Shown here: positions 19,724-30,800 of the stretch, piece after piece
How the letters are laid out: every line of letters starts with the position of its first letter
Numbering within the stretch: the stretch's first letter is position 1
Assembly (NCBI RefSeq): GCF_934924865.1
Contig: NZ_OW235315.1
Coordinates: 1,302,001-1,366,000 of the forward strand
Reading direction: 5' to 3'
DNA: 64,000 nt
Source of the DNA: Tepidibacter aestuarii
Lineage (GTDB): Bacteria; Bacillota; Clostridia; Peptostreptococcales; Peptostreptococcaceae
Position numbers and translations under genes: made by a program
Notes under the pieces: generated by a model
Told to the model about the DNA's origin: nothing
Seen by the model: only the letters and a program-made list of their open reading frames with translations
Databases searched by the model: none

Positions 19724-20167
19724 ATGATAAATCCAAGTCAAGTAGCTAAAGATATATTGAGTTCTGAGTACTTTAAAAACGCTAGACAAAATGCTCAGAT
19801 TTATTCAAATGATATTAATAAAATAGAAGAGATACTTTTACAAGTAGATTATAAATTGAATAATATAAAGTTTGATGAAAATGAAGAAAAAGTAGTTGAA
19901 TTTATTAGCAATATGAGAAACTTATATAAACTGGTTAAAGCGTATTATGAAGAAGAATATAAATGTATAAATATAGAGTCTATAGTATGGGCTATAGTAG
20001 CGATTAACTATTTTATAAGTCCAGTTGATTTTATACCCGATTCAATGAAGAACGTAGGCTATATAGATGATATGATAGTAGTATACTTTGTATTGAGTAA
20101 TATAAAATGTGAATTAGATGATTTTTTAATATGGGAAAAAAATAGAGAAAATGTCTTCGCTTTATAA
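19724..20167 (+). CDS. YkvA-like DUF1232 protein
   Basis: 147 aa from ATG 19724 (AAAGGGTGG upstream). The C-terminal half carries the DUF1232 signature INYFISPVDFIPDSMKNVGY-IDD, a short predicted membrane hairpin with the conserved SPxDxIPD motif. The N-terminal half is helical and charged. Function is unknown; some members are tied to membrane or cell-wall homeostasis. The 3' codons form half of the terminator. Confidence 0.8.
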   Translation: MINPSQVAKDILSSEYFKNARQNAQIYSNDINKIEEILLQVDYKLNNIKFDENEEKVVEFISNMRNLYKLVKAYYEEEYKCINIESIVWAIVAINYFISPVDFIPDSMKNVGYIDDMIVVYFVLSNIKCELDDFLIWEKNRENVFAL

Positions 20168-20184
20168 AGCGAAGACATTTTTTT
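20148..20184 (+). terminator. Terminator overlapping the ykvA-like gene end
   Basis: AAATGTCTTCGCTT-TATA-AAGCGAAGACATTT followed by T-run. Confidence 0.85.
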
Positions 20185-20224
20185 ATACACTAAGAGATTA
20201 TAAAATTTTCGTTCTGTGGGTAAC

Positions 20225-20371
20225 ATTGATGAAAGAACTACAATTGCAACTATTTTAAGCAACAGAGTCGTTAGACATGTTGGCGTCATGAACGCATGTG
20301 AATTTTGATAACGGAGTCCATAGGGATAGTTGGCGACATGAGTCAGTGTGTAGCAACTAGACGAATTTTTT
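20225..20371 (+). repeat. Dispersed structured repeat, locus A (two tandem units)
   Basis: Unit 1 (20225-20306) has the A/T-rich lead-in, AAGCAACAGAGTC-GTTA-GACATGTTGGCG and an ending GAATTTT. Unit 2 (20307-20371) has TAACGGAGTCC-ATAG-GGATAGTTGGCGACATGAG, a second hairpin AGT-GTGTAGCA-ACT and the ending GACGAATTTTTT. It fills the gap between the ykvA-like gene and dprA. Confidence 0.75.
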
Positions 20372-20486
20372 ATTTGAAATCTTTAGAAAAGACTTCTTTA
20401 TTTTGCATTTTAATTTATTTAATGTATAATGGTATGTAAAATGTGCATAATATCCAATAAATTATAAAATGTCGAGGAGTTTATTT

Positions 20487-21578
20487 ATGAATATGGATGA
20501 TATGTACCTTTTGTTATCTAATATAAAAGGTATAGGATATAAAACTATACAAAAAATAGATGATTATTTTGCTGATATTCAAGATTTTAATATTATATCT
20601 GATGAAGAAATATATAAAATACCAAATATAAGTTTAAAAATAAAGAAAAATATAGTAAACTATAGAAGTTCGACTTATTTAGACCAGATAAAGGAAAATC
20701 TAAAAAAACATGAAATAAACTACATAACAATAAATAATTCTAATTATCCTAAAAGGTTAAAACATATATATGACCCACCACATATACTTTACTTTAAGGG
20801 AAATAAGGAATTATTAAATGAGTTTTGTATAGCTATGATAGGATCTAGAAAGCCTACTAATTATGGAGTGTTTTGTGCAAATAAAATCAGTAAGGAACTA
20901 TCATCACTTGGAATTAATATAATAAGTGGTATGGCAGTAGGGATAGATTATTACAGCCATTTAGGCTGTTTAAATGGAAATTCAAAAACTATAGCAGTAT
21001 TAGGATCTTCCATAGATAAGCCATATCCAAAGCAGAATATACATCTTATGAACAATATAATTGAAAGTGGCGGAATTATATTGAGTGAATATCCACCTGG
21101 AACAGAAGCTAGACCAGGATACTTTCCTATGAGAAACAGGATAATTAGTGGTATATCTGATGGAGTTTTAATAGTTGAGGCAAGTGAGAGAAGCGGATCA
21201 TTAATAACAATGAACTACGCTTTAGATCATGGAAAAAATGTTTTTGCTATTCCTGGAAACATTAATTCTCATATGAGTAAAGGAAGTAACAAAATAATAA
21301 AAGAAGGTGCCAAACTTGTTTCGAGTGTAGATGATATATTGGAGGAATATGATATACCTTATAATCTAAATTTGAAGAAAGAAAATGAGCAGCAGATAGA
21401 TTTATCTAATGATGAGGGACAAATAGTTACAATATTAAAAAATAACGGATCGTTGCATGTAGATTTTATTTGTGAGCATACTAGGCTTAATATAAAAGAT
21501 ATATTAGGAATTTTAAATATTCTAGAAATAAAGGGTATAGTAACGGAGTTAGGAAATAAAATATATAGTATAAAATAA
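20487..21578 (+). CDS. dprA: DNA processing protein DprA (Smf)
   Basis: 363 aa from ATG 20487, with GAGGAG upstream inside a longer frame. The N-terminal SAM/HhH-like part (about 1-75) is followed by the Rossmann-like fold: IAMIGSRKPTNYG, GINIISGMAVGIDYYSHLG, then EYPPGTEARPGYFPMRNRII and EASERSGSLITMNYALDHG. A C-terminal winged-helix DML1 domain spans about 300-363. DprA loads RecA onto incoming single-stranded DNA in transformation. It is the first gene of dprA-topA-codY, a standard Firmicute order. Confidence 0.95.
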   Translation: MNMDDMYLLLSNIKGIGYKTIQKIDDYFADIQDFNIISDEEIYKIPNISLKIKKNIVNYRSSTYLDQIKENLKKHEINYITINNSNYPKRLKHIYDPPHILYFKGNKELLNEFCIAMIGSRKPTNYGVFCANKISKELSSLGINIISGMAVGIDYYSHLGCLNGNSKTIAVLGSSIDKPYPKQNIHLMNNIIESGGIILSEYPPGTEARPGYFPMRNRIISGISDGVLIVEASERSGSLITMNYALDHGKNVFAIPGNINSHMSKGSNKIIKEGAKLVSSVDDILEEYDIPYNLNLKKENEQQIDLSNDEGQIVTILKNNGSLHVDFICEHTRLNIKDILGILNILEIKGIVTELGNKIYSIK

Positions 21579-21596
21579 ATTTTGGGGGTGCACTTA

Positions 21597-23663
21597 ATGG
21601 CAAAGAACCTAGTTATAGTTGAATCACCAGCTAAAGCTAAAACTATAGGCAAATTTTTAGGTAGAAATTATACAGTTAAAGCATCCGTTGGACATGTGAG
21701 GGACTTACCTAAAAGTAAATTAGGGGTAGATATAGAAAATGATTTTGAACCATATTACATTAATATAAGGGGAAAAGGACCTGTTATTAATGAATTAAAG
21801 AAGGAAGCTAAAAAAGCTGAAAAAGTTTTTCTGGCTACTGACCCCGATAGAGAAGGTGAAGCAATATCTTGGCACTTGGCTCATATTTTAAAATTAGAGG
21901 AATCTTCTAATTGTAGAATAGAATTTAATGAAATAACAAAGGAAGCTATAAAAAAAGCTATAAAGAATCCAAGGGAGATAGATGAAAAGGTTGTAGATGC
22001 TCAACAAGCTAGAAGAGTACTTGATAGATTGTTAGGATATAAGATAAGTCCTCTTTTATGGCAAAAAATAAGAAAAGGTCTTAGTGCCGGAAGAGTACAA
22101 TCTGTTGCCACTAAAATAATATCTGATAGGGAAAGAGAAATAAATAAGTTTGAACCTGAAGAATACTGGTCAATAGATGTAATATCTGAAATAGAAAAAA
22201 AGCAAGTTGAATTTAAATTTTATGGAAAATCAGATGGAAAAATAGACTTGAAAAATAAAGATCAAGTAGATGCTATATTAAATGAAATATCTGATAAAGA
22301 TTTAACTATAGAAAATATAGAAGTTAAAGAAAGACGTAAATCTGGTCCTAAACCATTTACAACAAGTATTTTACAACAAGAAGCAGCTAATAAATTAGGT
22401 TTCTCTACAAAGAAAACTATGATAGTGGCGCAGCAACTGTATGAAGGTATTGAGATTAAAGGTCAAGGAACAGTAGGTCTTATATCTTATATAAGAACTG
22501 ATTCATCTAGAATATCAGATGAAGCATTGGGAAAAGGTAAAGATTATATATTAGAAAACTTAGGAGAAAACTATTACAAGGGTTTTGAAAACAAGCAGAA
22601 AAAAGGTAAAAAAGTACAAGATGCTCATGAAGCAATAAGACCTACAGGTATAGATAGAACACCTGAACTTATTAAAGACTCTTTAAGTGATGAACAATAT
22701 AAGCTATACAATCTTATATGGACAAGGTTTGTAGCGAGCTTGATGAAAGATGCAGTATATGAAAATTATAATGTAAAAGCTAAAGTTGGGGATTATGTAT
22801 TTAAAACAACAGGTCATAAGCTTAAGTTTGATGGTTTCTTAAAAGTATATACATTTTCAAATAAAGAAGACAAGTTAATTCCTAAAATAGAAGAGGGTAT
22901 GAAAGTTAAGGCAGATAATATAATTCCAAAGCAACACTTCACACAACCGCCAGCAAGATATACAGAGGCAAGTCTTGTTAAAACTTTAGAAGAGTTGGGT
23001 ATAGGAAGACCTAGTACGTACGCTCCTACAATAGGTACTATACTTGCTAGAGAATATGTGGAGAAAAAAGGAAATAGTTTATACTTAACTGAACTGGGGC
23101 TTTTAGTAAATGAAATAATGGAAGAAAATTTTCAAAAATTTATAGATTTAGATTTTACCGCAGATATGGAGAATATGCTTGATTCAGTTGAAGAAGGAGA
23201 TATGCCTTGGAAAGATGTAGTAAAACATGTATATAAACCATTAGAAGAAGCTATAGAAATAGCGCAAGAAAAGATAGAAAAAATAACTATAGAACAAGAA
23301 ACTGATGAAATATGTGAAAAATGTGGATCTAATATGGTTATAAAATATGGTAGATTTGGAAAATTCCTGGCTTGTAAAAATTATCCCGATTGTAAAACTA
23401 CAAAACCTCTTCTTAATAAAGCTGGTGTCAAATGCCCTAAGTGTAAAGAAGGAGAAATAATAATTAGAAAGAGTAAAAAAGGAAGAATATTTTATGGGTG
23501 TGATAAATATCCAGAATGTGACTTTATTTCATGGAATAAACCTACTGGAGAAAATTGTGAAAAATGTGGCGAATATTTAGTTCATAAAGAAACGAAAAAA
23601 GAGAAAAAAATAATATGCTCGAATAAAGAATGTGATTATGAAAAAAAGTCGAAAATTAGCTAA
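21597..23663 (+). CDS. topA: DNA topoisomerase I
   Basis: 688 aa from ATG 21597 (GGGGGTG upstream). The TOPRIM domain is N-terminal (LVIVESPAKAKTIGKFL, then LATDPDREGEAISWHL). The catalytic tyrosine lies in GLISYIRTDSSRIS, near residue 300. The C-terminal 120 residues carry three zinc-ribbon repeats, each with two CxxC pairs (CEKCGSNM, CPKCKEGE, CEKCGEYL). It relaxes negative supercoils. Cotranscription with dprA is likely (18-nt gap). Confidence 0.97.
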   Translation: MAKNLVIVESPAKAKTIGKFLGRNYTVKASVGHVRDLPKSKLGVDIENDFEPYYINIRGKGPVINELKKEAKKAEKVFLATDPDREGEAISWHLAHILKLEESSNCRIEFNEITKEAIKKAIKNPREIDEKVVDAQQARRVLDRLLGYKISPLLWQKIRKGLSAGRVQSVATKIISDREREINKFEPEEYWSIDVISEIEKKQVEFKFYGKSDGKIDLKNKDQVDAILNEISDKDLTIENIEVKERRKSGPKPFTTSILQQEAANKLGFSTKKTMIVAQQLYEGIEIKGQGTVGLISYIRTDSSRISDEALGKGKDYILENLGENYYKGFENKQKKGKKVQDAHEAIRPTGIDRTPELIKDSLSDEQYKLYNLIWTRFVASLMKDAVYENYNVKAKVGDYVFKTTGHKLKFDGFLKVYTFSNKEDKLIPKIEEGMKVKADNIIPKQHFTQPPARYTEASLVKTLEELGIGRPSTYAPTIGTILAREYVEKKGNSLYLTELGLLVNEIMEENFQKFIDLDFTADMENMLDSVEEGDMPWKDVVKHVYKPLEEAIEIAQEKIEKITIEQETDEICEKCGSNMVIKYGRFGKFLACKNYPDCKTTKPLLNKAGVKCPKCKEGEIIIRKSKKGRIFYGCDKYPECDFISWNKPTGENCEKCGEYLVHKETKKEKKIICSNKECDYEKKSKIS

Positions 23664-23795
23664 AATATGTTGATTAATTTAAATAATTGTGATAACATTT
23701 CAAATGTGTAGTGTATATAGTGTGGAAGATTATAAAGATTCTAAAAATTTCTTATTTTCCTAGATTAAGATATACAGTGTAAAGAGGAGGATATT

Positions 23796-24575
23796 ATGGC
23801 TAGCGAACTACTTCAAAAAACTAGAAAAATAAATAAAATATTACAAAAATCAGGTACAGAACCTGTTTCTTTCCCACAATTATGTGAAATATTAAGTGAA
23901 GTTTTAAATACTAACACTTATATAATAAGTGGAAAAGGTAAAATCTTAGGAGTGCATCTAACAGATATTAAAGGAAGCCTTATTGTATCTGATGAAGATA
24001 CTGGAGAAGAAAAATTACCAGAGGAATATACAAGCAATATAATGAAGGTGACGGATACTGTTGAGAATATAACTGGAGATAAATTCTTAGAAATATTTAA
24101 GCATGATGTTGAGGGGTCTGGCAAGTTTACAACTATAGTTCCTATTATGGGTAGTGGACAAAGAGTAGGAAGCTTATTACTTGCTAGATTTGATAGTGAG
24201 TTTACGGATGAAGATATAGTACTTGCTGAGTATAGTGCGACAGTTGTATGCTTAGAAATTCTTAGAGCTAAATCTGAAGAGATGGAAGAAGAAATGAGAA
24301 AGAAGGCTGTAGTTCAAATGGCCATAGGAACTCTTTCTTATTCAGAGCTTGAAGCTGTTGAGCATATATTCAATGAGCTTGATGGAATGGAAGGACTACT
24401 TGTTGCTAGTAAAATAGCAGACAGAGTAGGAATAACTAGATCTGTTATAGTTAATGCATTAAGAAAGTTCGAGAGTGCAGGAGTTATAGAGTCTAGATCA
24501 TTAGGTATGAAGGGAACTCACATAAGAATACTTAACCCTAAATTACTAGATGAGTTAAATAAAATTAAAAAATAG
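23796..24575 (+). CDS. codY: GTP/branched-chain amino acid-responsive repressor CodY
   Basis: 259 aa, the family length. The N-terminal GAF ligand domain (about 1-155) includes the [12 protein letters not shown] and [19 protein letters not shown] regions. The C-terminal winged helix has the CodY motif [42 protein letters not shown]. It represses nutrient-scavenging genes when GTP and branched-chain amino acids are plentiful. The start follows AGAGGAGG. It has its own terminator and a 132-nt upstream gap, so separate transcription from topA is likely. Confidence 0.97.
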   Translation: MASELLQKTRKINKILQKSGTEPVSFPQLCEILSEVLNTNTYIISGKGKILGVHLTDIKGSLIVSDEDTGEEKLPEEYTSNIMKVTDTVENITGDKFLEIFKHDVEGSGKFTTIVPIMGSGQRVGSLLLARFDSEFTDEDIVLAEYSATVVCLEILRAKSEEMEEEMRKKAVVQMAIGTLSYSELEAVEHIFNELDGMEGLLVASKIADRVGITRSVIVNALRKFESAGVIESRSLGMKGTHIRILNPKLLDELNKIKK

Positions 24576-24584
24576 TATTTATTT

Positions 24585-24638
24585 AAAGTCCTATATTATT
24601 TATAACAAAAATGTCATAAATAATATTAGGACTTTTTA
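24585..24638 (+). terminator. Terminator after codY
   Basis: AAAGTCCTA...TAGGACTTT stem extended by paired ATTATTTAT/ATAAATAAT, then T-run. Confidence 0.75.
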
Positions 24639-24678
24639 ATCTTTAAGGAGATTATATAAGCTCCAATTTTCATATAAT

Positions 24679-24775
24679 ATTGATTCGAGAACTGAACTGC
24701 AACTATTTTTAAACAAGGAGCCCGGTAGGACTCGTTGGCGATATGAGCTATGCGTTAGCATTAAGCGAATTTTTT
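24679..24775 (+). repeat. Dispersed structured repeat, locus B
   Basis: One unit: ATTGATTCGAGAACTGAACT lead-in, then ACAAGGAGCC-CGGTA-GGACTCGTTGGCGATATGAG, second hairpin ATGC-GTTA-GCAT and ending AAGCGAATTTTTT. It lies between codY and rarA in the direction of transcription. Confidence 0.75.
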
Positions 24776-24802
24776 ATATTAAGGTAAAGATTGGTGGGGT
24801 AT

Positions 24803-26071
24803 ATGAAACCATTAGCTGATAGAATAAGGCCTAAAGAAATAGATGATATAGTAGGACAAGGTCATTTGATAGGGAAAAATAAAATATTAAGTCGAATATT
24901 AGAATCTGGATATATAACTAATATGATATTTTATGGACCGCCTGGAGTAGGAAAAACTACTGTTGCTAATATAGTGGCCAATAAAACTAATAAAAAGTTT
25001 TACAAAATAAATGCTACTAATTCATCTTTAGAAGATATTAAAAAGATTATAAGAGATTTAGATAGCTTAGAATGTATAAATGGTATTTTACTTTACTTAG
25101 ATGAGATCCAAAACTTTAATAAAAAGCAGCAACAATCACTTTTAGAGTTTATGGAAAATGGAAAAATAACATTGATTGCAAGTACTACAGAAAATCCATA
25201 TCACTATATTTATAAAGCTATATTAAGTAGATCTACTATATTTGAATTTAAGAGTATACAAAAAAGCGATATAATAAAAGGAATTAAAAGAGCTATATTG
25301 ATTATAAAAAAAGATTTATTCGATATAAATATAGTATTTGATGAAAATGCAATAGATTATGTGGCAAGTGTAAGTGGTGGAGATTTAAGGAGAGCTATTA
25401 ACAGTGTCGAACTTTGTATTTATTCAACTAATCCAAATGAAGATGGTGAAATAAATGTAAACATAGAGAAGGCTAAGGAATGTACTCAAAAAAGTGTTTT
25501 AAATTATGATAAATCAGGAGATAGTCACTATGATATATTAAGCGCATTTCAAAAGTCTATTAGAGGAAGTAATCCTGATGCAAGCATACATTATTTGGCA
25601 AGGCTTATAAAGGCAGGAGATCTTATAAGTATATGTAGAAGGTTACTAGTTATTGCTAGCGAGGATATAGGGATGGCTTATCCAAATGCTATTACCATAG
25701 TAAAGGCGTGCGTAGACAGTGCTAATCAAATAGGGTTCCCAGAAGCTAGAATGCCACTTGCTCAAGCAACTTTACTACTTGCAACTTCTCCTAAGTCAAA
25801 TTCTGCTTATAAAGCTATAGATAAGGCTCTTTATGAGCTAGATACAATAGATGTTGGCCAGATACCTAATCATATTAAAGATGCCCATTACAGTGGAGCT
25901 AAGAGCTTAGGCAGAGGTGTGCAGTATAAATATCCTCATGGTTATAAGAACAATTACGTAGAGCAACAATACTTACCTGATAATATAAAGAATTCTATAT
26001 ATTATGAACCTGGTGATAATAAAATGGAGAGAAATATAGAGAACTATTTAAAGTTTATAAGAGAAAATTAA
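24803..26071 (+). CDS. rarA: Replication-associated recombination protein A (RarA/MgsA AAA+ ATPase)
   Basis: 422 aa from ATG 24803. The N-terminal AAA+ module has Walker A FYGPPGVGKTT and Walker B LLYLDEIQNF, and sensor 2 lies in SGGDLRRAINSVE. The C-terminal MgsA tetramerisation domain has DPDASIHYLARLIKAGD-type sequence (NPDASIHYLARLIKAGD), RRLLVIASEDIGMAYPNA and AARRMPLAQ-like EARMPLAQATLLLA. RarA acts at stalled replication forks. Monocistronic behind the repeat, with a strong terminator. Confidence 0.95.
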   Translation: MKPLADRIRPKEIDDIVGQGHLIGKNKILSRILESGYITNMIFYGPPGVGKTTVANIVANKTNKKFYKINATNSSLEDIKKIIRDLDSLECINGILLYLDEIQNFNKKQQQSLLEFMENGKITLIASTTENPYHYIYKAILSRSTIFEFKSIQKSDIIKGIKRAILIIKKDLFDINIVFDENAIDYVASVSGGDLRRAINSVELCIYSTNPNEDGEINVNIEKAKECTQKSVLNYDKSGDSHYDILSAFQKSIRGSNPDASIHYLARLIKAGDLISICRRLLVIASEDIGMAYPNAITIVKACVDSANQIGFPEARMPLAQATLLLATSPKSNSAYKAIDKALYELDTIDVGQIPNHIKDAHYSGAKSLGRGVQYKYPHGYKNNYVEQQYLPDNIKNSIYYEPGDNKMERNIENYLKFIREN

Positions 26072-26113
26072 AAGGGTTTTGTATGTGTTTGAACATATAC
26101 AAAACCCTTTTTT
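26071..26113. terminator. Bidirectional terminator
   Basis: AAAGGGTTTTGTATGTGTT and its near-perfect complement with T-run, between convergent genes. Confidence 0.85.
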
Positions 26114-26116
26114 AAA

Positions 26117-27448
26117 TTAACATCTGTGAACAGTATTTTTGTCTTCGTATTTATCTATATAATGTTGCTTATTATTAACTATTCTATATAAGGCTTTTAT
26201 CAAGACATCTATTTCATTAAAATCGTTATATATACCAAAACTTATTCTAACCATTCCAGGCTTTGGAGAGTTAGGCATTAGCATTTTTTCTTTTATTACT
26301 TCCTTTGGTACATTAAGAAGGTTTTGAATATAAGGTTGAGCACAGAAACATCCATTTCTAACACCTATTCCATATTCTAAAGATAGTATTTTTGCTACTG
26401 ATTCATGAGAAATACCTTCTATATTAAATGGAATAATGCTGGTTCTATCTTGTATATTGTAAGTGTCACCATAGATTTTAATATCAGGTATATTTTTCAT
26501 ACTTCTCATAGCATAATGTAACAGGTTATCCTCATGCTTTTCTAGGTTTTTCATATTTAGTAGTGACAAAGTTTTGATTGCTCTTGTAAGGGCTATTACA
26601 CCCATTAAATTAGGGGTACCTGATTCATTTTTATCTGGAGGATCTGCCCAAAGTACGGTTTCATGAGTGACAATGTCTACTGTTCCACCTCCTACGTAGT
26701 CAGGGTTACTCTTTTTGAATGTAGGTTTAGGTCCTATCAATACCCCACTTCCAAAAGGTGCATACATTTTATGAGCAGAAAAAACCAAATAATCTATATG
26801 ATCTGGCGCGTTGATGTTTTTCATATTTACTTTTGTATGAGGAACTAGTTGAGCTCCATCTACTAGTATTTTTGAATTATACTTGTGAGCTATTTTAGCT
26901 ATTTTGTGTATTGGGTTTTTGTATCCTGTTACATTTGACACTCCTGTAACTGTTACAAGTTTAACATCTCCATTGTATTTAATCAATTTTTCTTCTAGAT
27001 CATTTAAATCGAGTCTTCCTAAACTATCTATTTTTACATAATCAATATTACCCTTTCTCCACGGCAAATCATTAGAATGATGCTCCATACAAGTAGATAA
27101 AACAACAGAATTACTGTCCTCTTTATAAAGTATATTACAAAGCATATTTATAGCTTCTGTTGCATTTTTGACATAAATAATTTCCTTATTATTTATATCT
27201 GCACCTACGAAATTAGCAACTACCTCTCTGGATTCATCGTATAAGTCGGAAGAAAGCTGAGATTTATATCCCTTACCTCTATGGATTGATGAATACCAGT
27301 TTGAAAAAGAAAGTATTTCTTTAAGTACAGATATAAAAGGTGGAGTTGTAGCAGCATTATCAAAGTTTATATAAGTAACCATTTTTTTGTTTTCAAGTGG
27401 GACCTTAGTATTAACTCCAGATATTAAAAATCTATATTTATTAAACAT
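26117..27448 (-). CDS. SufS/CsdA-like class V aminotransferase (cysteine desulfurase-like)
   Basis: 443 aa from ATG 27448 (TAGGTG upstream; the frame opens at 27460). PLP fold type I with the lysine motif FSAHKMYAPFGSG, the N-terminal YINFDNAATTPP, substrate-side EHHSNDLPWR and a C-terminal RNGCFCAQPY loop carrying cysteines where group-II desulfurases have their nucleophile. It is distinct from the IscS at 46612, which serves iscU. It stands alone with no SufBCDU near, so it may be a desulfurase, a selenocysteine lyase or another carbon-sulfur enzyme. The cysteine loop reads GxFCAQPY rather than the classical RxGHHCAQP. Confidence 0.78.
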   Translation of the reverse strand: MFNKYRFLISGVNTKVPLENKKMVTYINFDNAATTPPFISVLKEILSFSNWYSSIHRGKGYKSQLSSDLYDESREVVANFVGADINNKEIIYVKNATEAINMLCNILYKEDSNSVVLSTCMEHHSNDLPWRKGNIDYVKIDSLGRLDLNDLEEKLIKYNGDVKLVTVTGVSNVTGYKNPIHKIAKIAHKYNSKILVDGAQLVPHTKVNMKNINAPDHIDYLVFSAHKMYAPFGSGVLIGPKPTFKKSNPDYVGGGTVDIVTHETVLWADPPDKNESGTPNLMGVIALTRAIKTLSLLNMKNLEKHEDNLLHYAMRSMKNIPDIKIYGDTYNIQDRTSIIPFNIEGISHESVAKILSLEYGIGVRNGCFCAQPYIQNLLNVPKEVIKEKMLMPNSPKPGMVRISFGIYNDFNEIDVLIKALYRIVNNKQHYIDKYEDKNTVHRC

Positions 27449-27807
27449 TAAACTATTCACCTACTTTAAAAAATCAGTATTTACAATTATCTTATGTCCA
27501 TTTTAAATTAAAGGTGAATGAATAATTGGATGAATAAATTGCAAAATAAGAATGTACTAAAAGATTGACAATTTATTTAATTAAGAATATAATGAAATGA
27601 ATTAATAAAATAAAGTGTAAATAACTAAAAAATTAATAAAATAAAGAATGGATATGTGAAAAAGATAATAAAGATTAAAAAAACAGTTTTAGCATAATTT
27701 AATACTATAGTAATATGGAATAAAATTAAAAAAATACTAAAACTATAGAAAAACACGAACAATATATGTTAAAATAGAAATATAATTCGAAGAAAGAGGG
27801 CGTAGAT
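27449..27807 (+). other. A/T-rich intergenic region with pyc promoter and long leader
   Basis: No gene seen. A consensus promoter TTGACA (27565-27570), 17-nt spacer, TATAAT (27588-27593) lies 214 nt upstream of pyc, implying a leader of about 200 nt. The leader contains ATTAATAAAATAAAG twice (near 27600 and 27635) and is too A/T-rich to show a recognisable riboswitch. Confidence 0.5.
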
Positions 27808-30800
27808 ATGGTTAAAAAATTTAAAAAAGTATTGGTAGCTAATAGAGGAGAAATAGCGATAAGAATATTTAGAGCTTGTTCAGAGCTTGGTATTAGAACT
27901 GTAGGGATATATTCAAAGGAAGACAAGTACAGTCTTTTCAGAAGTAAATCAGATGAATCATACCTGGTAGGAGAAGATAAGGGGCCTATTGAAGCTTATC
28001 TAGATATGGAATCTATAATTCATATAGCTAAAAAGAAGAATATAGATGCTATACATCCTGGCTATGGATTTTTATCAGAAAATGCAGAGTTTGCTAGAAT
28101 GTGTAGAGAAAATGGTATTGAGTTTATAGGCCCATCTCCTGAGGTTATGGACAGAATGGGAGATAAAATAAACTCTAAAAAGGTTGCTAAAGAAGCAAAT
28201 GTACCTACAATACCTGGTGTTGATCATTCTATTGAAACAGCAGAAGAAGCTAAAGTAATAGCAAAACAAATAGGATACCCTATTATGCTTAAAGCGTCTA
28301 ATGGCGGTGGCGGAAGAGGTATGAGAGTAATAGAAAGAGAAGAAGATTTAGTTTTAGAGTTTGACAGAGCTGTTAGTGAATCTAAAAAAGCCTTTGGAAA
28401 GGCTTGCATATTTATAGAAAAATACTTGAAAAAGCCAAAGCATATAGAGGTTCAAATACTTGGAGATAAGCATGGAAATATAGTTCATCTTTATGAAAGA
28501 GACTGTTCTGTTCAAAGAAGACATCAAAAAATAATAGAATTTGCTCCAGCATTTGGACTAAGTGAAGATGTTAGAGATAGAATATGTGAGGATGCTTTAA
28601 AGCTTGCAAATCATGTAGGATATCATAGTGCAGGAACTCTTGAGTTTTTAGTTGATGCTGATGAGAACTATTATTTTATAGAGATGAATCCTAGAATACA
28701 GGTTGAACATACTGTATCTGAAATGGTAACTGGAATTGATATAGTTCAAAGTCAAATACTTGTAGCTCAAGGTTATAAATTAGATAGTGAAGAAATAAAT
28801 ATAAAGTCTCAAGATGATATAAAGTTAAATGGATATTCAATACAGTGTAGAATAACTACAGAAGATCCTAAGAACAACTTTATGCCAGATACAGGTAAAA
28901 TACATGTTTATAGAACAGGATCTGGTTTTGGTATAAGACTTGATGGAGGAAATGGATTTACAGGATCTGAAATAACACCTCACTACGATAGTTTATTGGT
29001 TAAGACTATATCTTGGGATAGAACGTTTAAAAATTCTATAAGAAAGATGCTAAGATCTATAAAGGAAATTAGAATAAGAGGGGTTAAGACTAATATAGGA
29101 TTTTTGGTAAATGTATTAAATCACCCTGATTTTGTAGATGGTAAGTGTGATACTAAGTTTGTTGATGAAACAGAAGAATTATTTGATATAAGAGAAGGTA
29201 AAAATAGAGGTACAAAGCTTTTACAATTCATAGGTAATGTAACAATTAATGAAGCTAAAGAAACTAAGAAAGACTTTGATATGCCAAAACCACCTAAGAT
29301 AGATGAATCTATAATAATGGAAGGTTCTAGAGACTTACTTAAAAAGCTTGGTACTAAAAAGTTTATGGAGTATGTTAAAGATGAGAAGAAACTATTCATA
29401 ACTGATACCACTATGAGAGATGCACATCAATCATTATTTGCTACTAGAGTTAGAACTAACGACCTTTTAAAAGTTTCAAAAGCAGTAAGTCATAATATGA
29501 ATGATTTATTCTCTCTTGAGATGTGGGGAGGAGCAACTTATGATGTTGCATATAGATTCCTTAAGGAGTCGCCATGGCTAAGACTTGAAAAACTTAGAGA
29601 AAATATACCTAATGTAATGTTCCAAATGCTTCTTAGAGCTTCTAATGCAGTTGGATATAAAAACTATCCAGATAACGTATTAAAAGAATTTATTAAAGAA
29701 TCATCAAGCAAAGGAATAGATATATTTAGAATATTCGATAGCTTAAACTGGATTGATAACATGAGACTTCCTATATACGAAGCTTTAAATACAGGAAGTT
29801 TAGTAGAAGGTACAATATGTTATAGTGGAGATATATTAGATTCTACTAAAACTAAATACACTACTAAATATTATATAAATATGGCTAAAGAACTTGAAAA
29901 AATGGGAGTTCATATGATAGCTATAAAAGATATGGCAGGTCTTCTAAAGCCTTATGCAGCATATGAACTTGTGAAGGCATTAAAAGAAGAAGTAGGAGTT
30001 CCAATTCACCTTCATACTCATGATACTAGTGGAAATGGACTATCAACACTTCTTATGGCATCACAAGCTGGAGTTGATATAGTAGATACTGCGGTTGAAT
30101 CTATGGCAGGACTTACAAGTCAACCATCTATGAACAGCTTAGTAGAAGCATTAAGAAATACGGGAAGAGATACTAAAATAGACCTTGAAGGAATACATGA
30201 AATAGGAGAATATTATAGAGAACTTAGAAGCGTATATTCTAAATTTGAAAGTGACTTAAAGACATCATCAGCAGAAATATACAAATATGAGATACCTGGT
30301 GGACAATATACTAACCTAAAACCTCAAGTTGAAAGCTTAGGACTTGGAAATAAGTTTAAAGAAGTAAAAGACAATTATAAAGAAGCTAATGAGATATTAG
30401 GAGATATAATAAAAGTTACACCTTCATCAAAAGTAGTTGGAGACTTATCTATATTCATGACTAAGAATGATCTTAATAAAGAGAATATAGTTACAAAAGG
30501 AGCAGAAGTTTCATTCCCAGATTCGGTAGTAGATTACTTTAGAGGAATGATAGGGCAACCAGAAGGAGGATTCCCTAAAGATTTACAAAAAATCGTTTTA
30601 AAAGGAGAAGAGCCTATTGATGTAAGACCTGGGGAACTTTTAGAAGATGTAAACTTTGATGAAATCAAGAAAATGTTAGACGAAAAATTCCATATGGAGA
30701 CTAATATCAGAAATATAATAAGTTATTGCTTATATCCTAAAGTATATGAAGAGTATTTATCTCATCTTAAGGAGTACAATGATGTATCAAAGCTTGAAAG

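Noticed and set aside
20225..20371. Repeats A-D as insertion sequences
   Set aside because: They encode no protein, are about 95 bp and show no target-site duplications that I could see.
27600..27660. A/T-rich direct repeats before pyc as a replication origin
   Set aside because: No DnaA boxes or replication genes nearby; ordinary A/T-rich leader.
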